NCBI GenBank assembly: GCA_947000775.1
Contig: CAMQGK010000638.1
Location: 27,793,501-27,857,500, forward strand
DNA length: 64,000 bases
Direction: 5' to 3'
Source: Pterois miles
Taxonomy: Eukaryota > Chordata > Actinopteri > Perciformes > Scorpaenidae
The notes below the pieces were generated by a model, which did no database searches, had not been told where the DNA came from, and saw only the letters and a program-made list of their open reading frames with translations. Each line of letters starts with the position of its first letter. Position 1 is the stretch's first letter. Positions 42,065 to 57,800 of the stretch are shown piece by piece. The position numbers and the translations under genes were made by a program.

Positions 42065-42636
42065 CTGGAAGACACAGGAGGGAAAAAAAAGGGATATCAC
42101 ACACTTTTCTTACTAATGCAGGAGCCGGGAACCATGTGACCAACATATCTCCAGGAATACCTTTACAGTGCACACTGTGCTGACCTTAGGCAAAATAACT
42201 TCAGGAGCATTTAATATTAGATTAGTTTGCACCTCCAGCTGGTGCAGAACGATGCTACGACAAATATCAGGTGAAATCAAACTAGGAACTACACCAAGAG
42301 AGAGAATGAGGGAGGAACAAAGGAAGGGAGCGACAGAGACGAGGATTGGATTTAATGAGAAAGAGGTGGTTCACAGGTGAGACAACAGGATGATGGAGGG
42401 GTGAAGGAGGTGGCATCCGAGTAGAAAGAGAGAAAGGGGAGGAGGAGGAGGGAGGATGGCAAAAGAATGGATGGATGAGAACAGCAGGAGGAGGTGGAAG
42501 AAGAGAAATGATGACAGAAGAAAGGATGGAGGGATGAAAGAGAGACGAGATGAAAGAGTTCATTGTTTGGTGCTGTTCACATCGTCAGGTTCAGATACAA
42601 CATCAAAGCCTTTCAGATACAATGACTCATCAGTCT
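42065..42636. other. intron sequence right of the transmembrane exon
   Basis: Purine-rich 'GGAGGAGGAGG'/'AGAGAGA' sequence around 42290-42550, no exon seen. Confidence 0.5.
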
Positions 42637-42740
<104 letters not shown>

Positions 42741-42802
42741 GGCAGATTATTGCTGCAGTAATCAATACTTTGATACATGGATGATACTTGAGTGATGGTC
42801 GG

Positions 42803-45800
42803 CATAATATATTATGACTTTTTTTTCATGAAATTTGTCAACATACTATACTATGAATTTTTTTCATAACATTTTTCGACATACTATACTAATACATTTT
42901 TTTCATGAAATTTGTATACATACTATGACAGTTTTCATTGAAATTTTTATACATAGTATACTATGACGTTTTATCATGAACATTTTCAACATAATATACT
43001 GACATTTTTTCATGAAATTTGTCGACATACTATACTATGACTTTTTTTCAAGCAATTTTTCGACATACTATGACTTTTTTGCATGAATTTTTTCAACATA
43101 GTATACTATGACATTTTTTCATGAATTTTTTTAACATAGTATACTACGACTTTTTTCCATGAAATTTTTATACATACTATGCTGACTGTTTTTCATGAAA
43201 ATTTTCAACATACTATATTAATAAATTTTTTAGTGAAATTTTTCAACATACTATACTATGACTGTTTTCCATGAAATTTTTACACATAATATACTATGAC
43301 ATTTTTTCATCAAATTTTTCGACATACTATACTATGACTATTTTTCATGAAATATTTCGACATACTATACTATGACATTGTTGCATGAAATTTCTCAACA
43401 GACTATACTATGACTGTTTTATCGTGAAATTTTATCAACATACTATACTATGACTTTTTTTCGTCAAATTTGTCGACATACTATACTATGACTTTTTTGC
43501 ATGAAATTTCTCAACGTACTATACTATGACATTTTTTCGTCAAATTTTTCAACATACTATACTATGACTGTTTTTCATGAAATTTTTCGACATACATTAC
43601 TATGACTGTTCTTTATGAAATTTTTATACATAGTATGCTATGACATTTTTTAATCAAATTTGTCGACATACTATACTATGACTTTTTTTCAACAAATTTT
43701 TCGACATACTATACTATGACTTTTTTTCAACAAATTTTTCGACATACTATACAATGACTTTTTTTCATGAAATTTGTTGGCATAATATAATACAGTATGA
43801 CATTTTTCATGAAATTGTTATACATAGTATACTATGACTTTTTTTATCAAAGTTTTCGACATACTATACTATGACTTTTTCATGAAAATTTTCAACACAC
43901 TATGACTGTTTTTCATGAAATTTTTATACACAGTATACTACGACATTTTTTCATCAAATTTTTCGACATACTATACTATGACTGTTTTTCATGAAATTTT
44001 TCGACAAACTATACTATGATGTTTTTTCATCAAATTTGTCGACATTCTATACTGACTTTTTTGCATGAAATTTTTATTCATAGTATACTATGACATTGTT
44101 GCATGAAATTTTCCAACACACTATACTATGACATTTTTCAATCAAATTTGTCGACATACTATACTATGACTTTTTTTCAAGCAATTTTTCGACATACTAT
44201 GACTTTTTTGCATGAAATTTTTCAACATAGTATACTATGACATTTTTTCATGAAATTTTTTAACATAGTATACTACGACTTTTTTCCATGAAATTTTTAT
44301 ACATACTATGCTATGACTGTTTTTCATGAAAATTTTCAACATACTATATTAACAAATTTTTTAGTGAAATTTTTCAACATACTATACTATGACTGTTTTT
44401 CATGAAATTTTTACACATAATATACTTGACATTTTTTCATCAAATTTTTCGACATACTATACTATGACTTTTTTTCATGAAATTTTTATACATACTATAC
44501 TATGACATTGTTGCATGAAATTTTTCAACAGACGATACTATGACGTTTTATCATGAAATTTTATACATACTATACTATGACATTTTTTCATGAAATTTTT
44601 CGACATACTATACTATGATGGTTTTTCATCAAATTTGTCGACATACTATACTATGACTTTTTTGCATGAAATTTCTCATACATACTATACTATGACTGTT
44701 TTTCATCAAATTTTTCAACATACTATACTATGACTGTTTTCCATGAAATTTTTACACATAATATACTGACATTTTTTCATCAAATTTTTCGACATACTAT
44801 ACTATGACTATTTTTCATGAAATTTTTCGACATACTATACTATGACATTTTTGCATGAAAGTTTTCAACAGACGATACTATGACGTTTTATCATGAAATT
44901 TTATACATACTATACTATGACATTTTTTCATCAAATTTTTCGACATACTATACTATGATGGTTTTTCATCAAATTTGTCGACATACTATACTATGACTTT
45001 TTTGCATGAAATTTTTATACATAGTATACTATGACATTGTTGCATGAAATTTTTCGACATACTATACTATGACTTTTTCATGAAAATTTTCAACACACTA
45101 TGACTGTTTTTCATGAAATTTTTATACACAGTATACTACGACATTTTTTCATCAAATTTTTCGACATACTATACTATGACTTTTTTGCATGAAATTTCTC
45201 AACGTACTATACTATGACTGCTTTTTCGTCAAATTTTTCAACATACTATACTATGACTGATATTTTTTTCATGAAATTTTTCGACATACATTACTTGACT
45301 GTTCTTTATGAAATTTTTATACATAGTATGCTATGACATTTTTTAATCAAATTTGTCGACATACTATACTATGACTTTTATTCAACAAATTTGTCGACAT
45401 ACTATACTATGACGTTTTTTCAACAAATTTTTCGACATACTATACAATGACTTTTTTTTCATGAAATTTGTTGGCATACTATAATACAGTATGATTTTTC
45501 ATGAAATTGTTATACATAGTATACTATGACTTTTTTCATCAAATTTTTCGACATACTATACTATGACTTTTTCATGAAAATTTTCAACATACTATGACTG
45601 TTTTTCATGAAATTTTTATACACAGTATACTATGACATTTTTTCATCAAATTTTTCGACATACTATACTATGACTGTTTTTCATGAAATTTTTAGACAAA
45701 CTATACTATGATGTTTTTTCATCAAATTTGTCGACATTCTATACTGACTTTTTTGCATGAAATTTTTATTCATAGTATACTATGACATTGTTGCATGAAA

Positions 45801-48800
45801 TTTTCCAACACACTATACTATGACATTTTTCAATCAAATTTGTCGACATACTATACTATGACTTTTTTTCAAGCAATTTTTCGACATACTATGATTTTTT
45901 TTGCATGAAATTTTTCAACATAGTATACTATGACATTTTTTCATGAAATTTTTTAACATAGTATACTACGACTTTTTTCCATGAAATTTTTATACATACT
46001 ATGCTATGACTGTTTTTCATGAAAATTTTCAACATACTATATTAACAAATTTTTTAGTGAAATTTTTCAACATACTATACTATGACTGTTTTCCATGAAA
46101 TTTTTACACATAATATACTGACATTTTTTCATCAAATTTTTCGACATACTATACTATGACTATTTTTCATGAAATATTTCGACATACTATACTATGACAT
46201 TTTTGCATGAAAGTTTTCAACAGACGATACTATGACGTTTTATCATGAAATTTTATACATACTATACTATGACATTTTTTCATCAAATTTTTCGACATAC
46301 TATACTATGATGGTTTTTCATCAAATTTGTCGACATACTATACTATGACTTTTTTGCATGAAATTTCTCAACATACTATACTATGACTGTTTTTCGTCAA
46401 ATTTTTCAACATACTATACTATGACTGTTTTCCATGAAATTTTTACACATAATATACTTGACATTTTTTCATCAAATTTTTCGACATACTATACTATGAC
46501 TATTTTTCATGAAATATTTCGACATACTATACTATGACATTGTTGCATGAAAATTTTCAACATACTATACTATGACGTTTTATCATGAAATTTTATACAT
46601 ACTATACTATGACATTTTTTCATCAAATTTTTCGACATACTATACTATGATGGTTTTTCATCAAATTTGTCGACATACTACACTATGACTTTTTTGCATG
46701 AAATTTTTATACATAGTATACTATGACATTGTTGCATGAAATTTTTCGACATACTATACTATGACTTTTTCATGAAAATTTTCAACACACTATGACTGTT
46801 TTTCATGAAATTTTTATACACAGTATACTACGACATTTTTTCATCAAATTTTTCGACATACTATACTATGACTTTTTCATGAAATTTTTATACATACTAT
46901 ACTGTGACTGTTTTTCATGAAATTGTTCGACAAACTATACTATGATGTTTTTTCATCAATTTTTTGACATACAATACTATGATTTTTTTTCATGAAATTT
47001 TTCGACATACTATACTATGACGTTTTTTCATGAAATTTTATACATACTATACTATGACATGTTTTCATCAAATTTTTCGACAAACTATACTATGATGTTT
47101 TTTCATCAAATTTGTCGACATTCTATACTGACTTTTTTGCATGAAATTTTTATACATAGTATACTATGACATTGTTGCATGAAATTTTTCAACATACTAT
47201 ACTATGATATTTTTTTCATGAAATTTTTCGACATACATTATTGATGTTTTCATGAAATTTTTATACATACTATGCTATGATTGTTTTTCATGAAATTTTT
47301 CGACATACATTACTATGACTGTTCTTCATGAAATTTTTATACATAGTATGCTATGACGTTTTTTAATCAAATTTGTCGACATACTATACTATGACTTTTT
47401 TTTCATGAAATTTGTTGGCATAATACAATATGACATTTTTCATGAAATTGTTATACATAGTATACTATGACTTTTTTTCATCAAAGTTTTCGACATACTA
47501 TACTATGACTTTTTCATGAAAATTTTCAACATACTATGACTGTTTTTCATGAAATTTTTATACACAGTATACTATGAATTTTTTCATCAAATTTTTCGAC
47601 ATACTATACTATGACGTTTTATGATGAAATTTCATACATACTATACTATGATGTTTTTCATCAAATTTTTCAACATACTATACTATGACGTTTTATCATG
47701 AAATTTTATACATACTATACTATGACTGTTTTTCATGAAATTTTTCGACAAACTATACTGTGATGTTCTTCATGAAATTTTTCGACAAACTATACTGTGA
47801 TGTTTTTTCATCAATTTTTCGACATATAATACTATGATGTATTTTTCATGAAATTTTTCGACATACTATAAAATGACTGTTTATCATGAATTTTTTTGAC
47901 ATACTATACTATGACTTTTTTTTCATGAAATTTGTTGGCATACTATAATATGATATTTTTCATGAAATTGTTATACACAGTATACTATGACTTTTTTCAT
48001 CAAATTTTTCGACATACTATACTATGACTTTTTCATGAAAATTTTCAACATACTATGACTGTTTTTCATGAAATTTTTATACACAGTATACTATGACATT
48101 TTTTCATCAAATTTTTCGACATACTATACTATGACGTTTTTTCATCAAATTTTTCGACATACTATACTATGACGTTTTTTCATGAAATTTTTATACATAC
48201 TATACTATGACTGTTTTGCATGAAATTTTTCGACATAGTATACTATGACATTTTTACATGAAATTTTTCAACATACCATACTATGAAATTTTTTTCATGA
48301 AATTTTTATACATACTACACTCACTTTTTTTTTTTCATCAAATTTTTCGACATGCTATACTATGACTGTTTTCCATGAAATTTTTACACATAGTATACTA
48401 TGACATTTTTTCAACAAATTTTTCAACATACTATACTATGACTATTTTTCATGAAATATTGCGACAGACTATACTATGAATTTTGCATGAAATTTCTCAA
48501 CATACTATAATAAGACTGATTTTCAAAAAAATTTAAAAAAAAAAAAAAAAAAAAATTTTTAAAAAAAAATTAGACAAAATAAAATAAATTATTTTAAAAA
48601 AAAAATTAAAAAAAAAAATAAAAAATTTTTAAATTTAAAAATAAATATTTTTAAATTTTAAAAAAATTTTTAAAAAAAATTTAAAAAATATTTTAAAAAA
48701 TAAAATAAAAAAAAAAAAAATAAATAAATTTTTTCATCAAATTTTCGACATACTATACTATGAAATTTTTTCATGAAATTTTTCGACAAACTATACTATG

Positions 48801-51800
48801 ATGTTTTTTCATCAAATTTTTCGACATACAATACTATGATGTTTTTTTCATGAAATTTTTTGACATACTATACTATGACTTTTTTGCATGAAATTTCTCA
48901 ACATACTATACTATGATATTTTTTCATGAAATTTTTATACATACTATACTATGATGTTTTTTCATCAAATTTGTCGACATACTATACTATGACATTTTTG
49001 CATGAAATTTTTCAACATAGTATACTATGATATTGTCGCATGAAATATTTCAACATACTATACAATGACATTTTTTTCATGAAATTTTGATACATACTAT
49101 ACTATGGCCATTTTTCATGAAATTTTGATACATAGTATACTATGACATTGTTGCATGAAATTTTTCAACATACTATACTATGACATTTTTTTCATGAAAT
49201 TTTTCGACATACATTACTGACTGTTCTTCATGAAATTTTTATACATAGTATGCTATGACATTTTTTCATCAAATTTGTCGACATACTATACTATGACTTT
49301 TTTTTCATGAAATTTGTTGGCATAATATAATATGACATTTTTCATGAAAATGTTATACATAGTATACTATGACTTTTTTTCATCAAATTTTTCGACATAC
49401 TATACTATGACTTTTTCATGAAAATTTTCAACATACTATGACTGTTTTTCATGAAATTTTTATACACAGTATACTATGAATTTTTCATCAAATTTTTCGA
49501 CATACTATACTATGACTGTTTTTCATGAAATGTTTATACATACTACACTGACATTTTTTCATCAAATTTTTCGACATACTACTGATATTTTATGATGAAA
49601 TTTCATATATACTATACTATGATGTTTTTCATCAAATTTTTCGACATACTATACTATGACGTTTTATCATGAAATTTTATACATACCTATACTATGACTG
49701 TTTTTCATGGAATTTTTCGGCAAACTATACTGTGATGTTTTTAAAAATTAAATAAATTTTAAATTAAAAATAATTAATTATTTTTTTTTTCATCAAATTT
49801 TTCAACATACTATACTATGACTGTTTTTCATGAAATTTTTCGACATACATTACTATGACTGTTCTTTATGAAATTTTTATACATAGTATGCTATGACATT
49901 TTTTAATCAAATTTGTCGACATACTATACTATGACTTTTTTTCAACAAATTTTTCCACATACTATACTATGACTTTTTTTCATGAAATTTGTTGGCATAA
50001 TATAATACAGTATGACATTTTTCATGAAATTGTTATACATAGTATACTATGACTTTTTTTCATCAAAGTTTTCGACATACTATACTATGACTTTTTCATG
50101 AAAATTTTCAACATACTGACGTTTTTTCATGAAATTTTTATACATACTATACTGTGACTGTTTTTCATGAACTTGTTCGACAAACTATACTATGATGTTT
50201 TTTCATCAATTTTTTGACATACAATACTATGATTTTTTTCGTGAAATTTTTCGACATACTATACTATGACGTTTTATCATGAAATTTTATACATACTATA
50301 CTATGACATGTTTTCATCAAATTTTTCGACAAACTATACTATGATGTTTTTTCATCAAATTTGTCGACATTCTATACTGACTTTTTTGCATGAAATTTTT
50401 ATACATAGTATACTATGACGTTTTATCATGAAATTTTATACATACTATACTATGACATTTTTTAATCAAATTTGTCGACATACTATACTATGACTTTTTT
50501 TCAACAAATTTGAAAAAAAATTTTTCGACATACTATACTATGACTTTTTTTTTCAACAAATTTTTCGACATACTATACTATGACTTTTTTTCATGAAATT
50601 TGTTGGCATACTATAATATATTTTTTCATGAAATTGTTATACATAGTATACTATGACATTTTTACATGAAATTTTTCAACATACCATACTATGAAATTTT
50701 TTTCATGAAATTTTTATACATACTACACTCACATTTTTTCATCAAATTTTTCGACATGCTATACTATGACTGTTTTTCATGAAATATTTCGACAGACTAT
50801 ACTATGTTTTTTCATCAAATTTTCGACATACTATACTATGAAATTTTTTCATGAAATTTTTCGACAAATTATACTATGATGTTTTTTCATCAATTTTTCG
50901 ACATACAATACTATGATGTTTTTTTCATGAAATTTTTTGACATACTATACTATGACTTTTTTGCATGAAATTTCTCAACATACTATACTATGACATTTTT
51001 TCATGAAATTTTTATATACTATACTATGATGTTTTTTCATCAAATTTTTTGACATACTATAAAATGACTGTTTATCATGAATTTTTTTGACATACTATAC
51101 TATGACATTTTTGCATGAAATTTTTCAACATAGTATACTATGATATTTTTCGCATGAAATATTTCAACATACTATACAATGACATTTTTTTCATGAAATT
51201 TTGATACATACTATACTATGGCCATTTTTCATGAAATTTTGATACATAGTATACTATGACATTGTTGCATGAAATTTTTCAACATACTATAGTATGACAT
51301 TTTTTCATGAAATTTTTCGACATACATTTCTGACTGTTCTTCATGAAATTTTTATACATAGTATGCTATGACATTTTTTCATCAAATTTGTCGACATACT
51401 ATACTATGACTTTTTTTCCATGAAATTTTTTCGACATACATTACTGACTGTTCTTCATGAAATTTTTATGCATAGTATACTATGACATTTTTTCATCAAA
51501 TTTTTCGACATACTATACTATGACTTTTTTTTCATGAAATTTGTTGGCATAATATAATATGACATTTTTCATGAAATTGTTATACATAGTATACTATGAC
51601 TTTTTTTCATCAGTTTTCGACATACTATACTTGACTTTTTCATGAAAATTTTCAACATACTATGACTGTTTTTCATGAAATTTTTATACACAGTATACTA
51701 TGAATTTTTCATCAAATTTTTCGACATACATACTATACTATGACTGTTTTTCATGAAATTTTTATACATACTACACTGACATTTTTTCATCAAATTTTTC

Positions 51801-54800
51801 GACATACTATACTATGACTGTTTTATCATGAAATTTAAAAAAAAAAAAAAAAAAAAATTTTATACATACTATACTATGACTGTTTTTCATGAAATTTTTC
51901 GACATACTATACTATGATGTTTTTTCATCAAATTTGTCGACATACTATACTATGACTTTTTTGCATGAAATTTTTATACATAGTATACTATGACATTGTT
52001 GCATGAAATTTTTCAGCATACTATACTATGACTTTTTTGCATGAAATTTCTCAACATACTATACTATGACATTTTTTCATGAAATTTTTATACATACTAC
52101 ACTGACTGTTTTTCATGAAAGTTTTTGAACATACTATACTATGACTGTTTTTCATGAAATTTTTCGACATACATTACTATGACTGTTCTTTATGAAATTT
52201 TTATACATAGTATGCTACGACATTTTTTAATCAAATTTGTCGACATACTATACTATGACTTTTTTTCAACAAATTTTTCCACATACTATACTATGACTTT
52301 TTTTTCAACAAATTTTTCGACATACTATACAATGACTTTTTTCCATGAAATTTGTTGGCATAATATAATACAGTATGACATTTTTCATGAAATTGTTATA
52401 CATAGTATACTATGACTTTTTTTCATCAAAGTTTTCGACAAACTATACTATGACTTTTTCATGAAAATTTTCAACATACTGACGTTTTTTCATGAAATTT
52501 TTATACATACTATACTGTGACTGTTTTTCATGAACTTGTTCGACAAACTATACTATGATGTTTTTTCATCAATTTTTTGACATACAATACTATGATTTTT
52601 TTCGTGAAATTTTTCGACATACTATACTATGACATGTTTTCATCAAATTTTTCAACAAACTATACTATGATGTTTTTTCATCAAATTTGTCGACATTCTA
52701 TACTGACATTTTTGCATGAAATTTTTCAACATAGTATACTATGACATTGTCACATGAAATATTTCAACATACTATACTATGACATTTTTTTCATGAAATT
52801 TTTATACATACTATACTATGACTTTTTCATGAAATTTTTATACACAGTATACTGACATTTTTTCATCAAATTTTTCGACATACTATACTATGACATTTTT
52901 TCATGAAATTTTTATACATACTATACTATGACTGTTTTTCATGAATTTTTTTGACATACTATACTATGACTGTTTTTCATAAAATTGTTCGACAAACTAT
53001 ACAATGACTGTTTTTCATTTCATATTATACTATGACATTGTTTCATCAAATTTTTCAACATACTATACTATGACTGTTTTTTATGAAATATTTCGACATA
53101 CTATACTATGTTTTTTCATCAAATTTTCGACATACTATACTATGACTTTTTCATGAAAATTTTCGACATACTATACTACTACATTTTTTAATGAAATTTT
53201 TACACATACTATACTTGATTGTTTTTCATGAAATTTTTATACTATAATATACTATGACATTTTTCATGAAATATTTTCGTACATACTATACTATGACTGT
53301 TTTTCATGAAATTTTTCGACAAACTAAACTATGATGTTTTTTCATCAATTTTTCGACATACTATACTATGACTTTTTTTCATGAAATTTTTCGACATACT
53401 ATACTATGACATGTTTTCATGAAATTTTTATACATATTATACTATGATGTTTTTTCATCAAATTTTCGACATACTATACTATGACTGTTTTTCATGAAAT
53501 TTTTATACATACATACTATACTGACATTTTTTCATCAAATTTTTCGACATACTATACTATGACGTTTTATGAATGAAATTTCATACATACTATACTATGA
53601 TGTTTTTCATGAAATTTTTCACATACTATACTATGATGTTTTTCATCAAATTTTTCGACATACTATACTATGACGTTTTATCATGAAATTTTATACATAC
53701 TATACTGACTGTTTTTCATGAAATTTTTCGACATACTATACTATGACGTTTTATCATGAAATTTTATACATACTATACTATGACATGTTTTCATCAAATT
53801 TTTCGACAAACTATACTATGATGTTTTTTCATCAAATTTGTCGACGTTCTATACTGACTTTTTTGCATGAAATTTTTATTCATAGTATACTATGACATTG
53901 TTGCATGAAATTTTTCAACATACTATACTATGACATTTTTTTCATGAAATTTTTATACATACTATACTATGATTGTTTTTCATGAAATTTTTCGACATAC
54001 ATTACTATGACTGTTCTTCATGAAATTTTTATACATAGTATGCTATGACATTTTTTAATCAAATTTGTCGACATACTATACTATGACTTTTTTCATGAAA
54101 TTTGTTGGCATAATATAATACAGTATGACATTTTTCATGAAATTGTTATACATAGTATACTATGACTTTTTTTCATCAAAGTTTTCGACATACTATACTA
54201 TGACGTTTTTTCATCAAATTTTTCGACATACTATACTATGACGTTTTTTCATGAAATTTTTATACATACTATACTATGACTGTTTTTCATGAAATTTTTT
54301 GACATAATATACTATGATGTTTTTTCATCAAATTTTCGACATACTATACTTTGACATTTTTGCATGAAATTTTTCGACATAGTATACTATGACATTTTTA
54401 CATGAAATTTTTCAACATACCATACTATGAAATTTTTTTCATGAATTTTTATCATCTCCTCACATTTTTTATCAAATTTTTCATCTATATATCTTTTTAT
54501 AATTTTTAATAATATATATTTTAAATTTTTCAACATACTATACTATGACTATTTTTCATGGAATATTTCGACAGACTATACTATGTTTTTTCATCAAATT
54601 TTCGACATACTAACAAAATTTTTTAAGAAATTTTAAATATACATATTTTAAATATACTATGATGTTTTTTTCATGAAATTTTTTGACATACTATACTATG
54701 ACTTTTTTGCATAAAATTTCTCAACATACTATACTATGACATTTTTTCATGAAATTTTTATACATACTATACTATGATGTTTTTTCATCAAATTTTTTGA

Positions 54801-57800
54801 CATACTATAAAATGAATGTTTATCATGAATTTTTTTGACATACTATACTATGACATTTTTGCATGAAATTTTTCAACATAGTATACTATGATATTGTCGC
54901 ATGAAATATTTCAACATACTATACAATGACATTTTTTTCATGAAATTTTGATACATACTATACTATGGCCATTTTTCATGAAATTTTGATACATAGTATG
55001 CTATGACATTGTTGCATGAAATTTTTCAACATACTATAGTATGACATTTTTTCATGAAATTTTTCGACATACATTTCTGACTGTTCTTCATGAAATTTTT
55101 ATACATAGTATGCTATGACATTTTTTCATCAAATTTGTCGACATACTATACTATGACTTTTTTTCATGAAATTTTTCGGTATACATTACTGACTGTTCTT
55201 CATGAAATTTTTATGTATAGTATGCTATGACATTTTTTCATCAAATTTGTCGACATACTATACTATGACTTTTTTTCATGAAATTTGTTGGCATAATATA
55301 ATATGACATTTTTCATGAAAATGTTATACATAGTATACTATGACTTTTTTTCATCAGTTTTTGACATACTATACTATGACTTTTTCATGAAAATTTTCAA
55401 CATACTATGACTGTTTTTCATGAAATTTTTATACACAGTATACTATGAATTTTTCATCAAATTTTTCGACATACTATACTATGACTGTTTTTCATGAAAT
55501 TTTTATACATACTACACTGACATTTTTTCATCAAATTTTTCGACATACTATACTATGACGTTTTATGATGAAATTTCATACATACTATACTATGATGTTT
55601 TTCATCAAATTTTTGAAATACTATACTATGACTTTTTTTCATGATTTTTGCATACTATACTATGACATTTTTCATGAAAATGTTATATAGATCATGCTTT
55701 TTTAAGTTTAAAAAAAAAAAATAAATTTTTCATGAAATTTTATACATACTATACTATGACTGTTTTTCATGGAATTTTTCGGCAAACTATACTGTGATGT
55801 TTTTTCATCAATTTTTCGACATACAATACTATGACATTTTATGATGAAATTTCATACATACTATACTATGATGTTTTTCATCAAATTTTTCGACATACTA
55901 TACTATGACGTTTTGTCATGAAATTTTATACATACTATACTATGACTGTTTTTCATGAAATTTTTCGACATACTATACTATGATGTTTTTTCATCAAATT
56001 TGTCGACTATGACTTTTTTGCATGAAATTTTTATACATAGTATACTATGACATTGTTGCATGAAATTTTTCAGCATACTATACTATGACTTTTTTGCATG
56101 AAATTTCTCAACATACTATACTATGACATTTTTTCCTGAAATTTTTATACATACTACACTGACTGTTTTTCATGAAATTTTTTGACATACTATACGATGA
56201 CTGTTTTTCATTTCATAGTATACGATGACATTTTTTCATCAAATTTTTCAACATACTATACTATGACTGTTTTTCATGAAATTTTTCGACATACATTACT
56301 ATGACTGTTCTTTATGAAATTTTTATACATAGTATGCTACGACATTTTTTAATCAAATTTGTCGACATACTATACTATGACTTTTTTTCAACAAATTTTT
56401 CCACATACTATACTATGACTTTTTTTTCAACAAATTTTTCCACATACTATACAATGACTTTTTTTCATGAAATTTGTTGGCATAATATAATACAGTATGA
56501 CATTTTTCATGAAATTGTTATACATAGTATACTATGACTTTTTTTCATCAAAGTTTTCGACATACTATACTATGACTTTTTCATGAAAATTTTCAACATA
56601 CTATGACTGTTTTTCATGAAATTTTTATACACAGTATACTACGACATTTTTTCATCAAATTTTTCGACATACTATACTATGACGTTTTTTCATGAAATTT
56701 TTATACATACTATACTGTGACTGTTTTTCATGAACTTGTTCGACAAACTATACTATGATGTTTTTTCATCAATTTTTTGACATACAATACAATGATTTTT
56801 TTTCGTGAAATTTTTCGACATACTATACTATGACGTTTTATCATGAAATTTTATACATGCTATACTATGATGTTTTTTCATCAAATTTGTCGACATTCTA
56901 TACTGACATTTTTGCATGAAATTTTTCAACATAGTATACTATGACATTGTCACATGAAATATTTCAACATACTATACTATGACATTTTTTTCATGAAATT
57001 TTTATACATACTATACTATGACTTTTTCATGAAATTTTTATACACAGTATACTGACATTTTTTCATCAAATTTTTCGACATACTATACTATGACGTTTTT
57101 TCATGAAATTTTTATACATACTATACTATGACTGTTTTTCATGAATTTTTTTGACATACTACACTATGACTGTTTTTCATAAAATTGTTCGACAAACTAT
57201 ACGATGACTGTTTTTCATTTTATATTATACTATGACATTGTTTCATCAAATTTTTCAACATACTATACTATGACTGTTTTTTATGAAATATTTCGACATA
57301 CTATACTATGACTTTTTCATGAAAATTTTCAACATACTATACTACTACATTTTTTAATGAAATTTTTACACATACTATACTGATTGTTTTTCATGAAATT
57401 TTTACACTTAATATACTATGACATTTTTCATGAAATTTTTCGTCATACTATAATATGACTGTTTTTCATGAAATTGTTCGACAAACTAAACTATGATATT
57501 TTTTCATCAATTTTTCGACATACAATACTATGACATGTTTTCATGAAATTTTTATACATATTATACTATGATGTTTTTTCATCAAATTTTCGACATACTA
57601 TACTATGACTGTTTTTCATGAAATTTTTCAACATAGTATACTATGACTTTTTTACATGAAATTTTTCAACATACTATACTATGAAATTTTTTTCATGAAA
57701 TTTTTTGACATACTATACTATGATGTTTTTTCATCAAATTTTTGCGACATACTATACTATGACGTTTTATGATGAAATTTCATACATACTATACTATGAT

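Noticed and set aside
52179..56537. Identical 78-codon open frames at 52179-52415 and 56301-56537, and similar frames at 40544-40811 and 58583-58792
   Set aside because: They are translations of the satellite monomer (repeating DILYYDFF-like residues) with no start context or gene structure. Identity reflects block duplication of the satellite.
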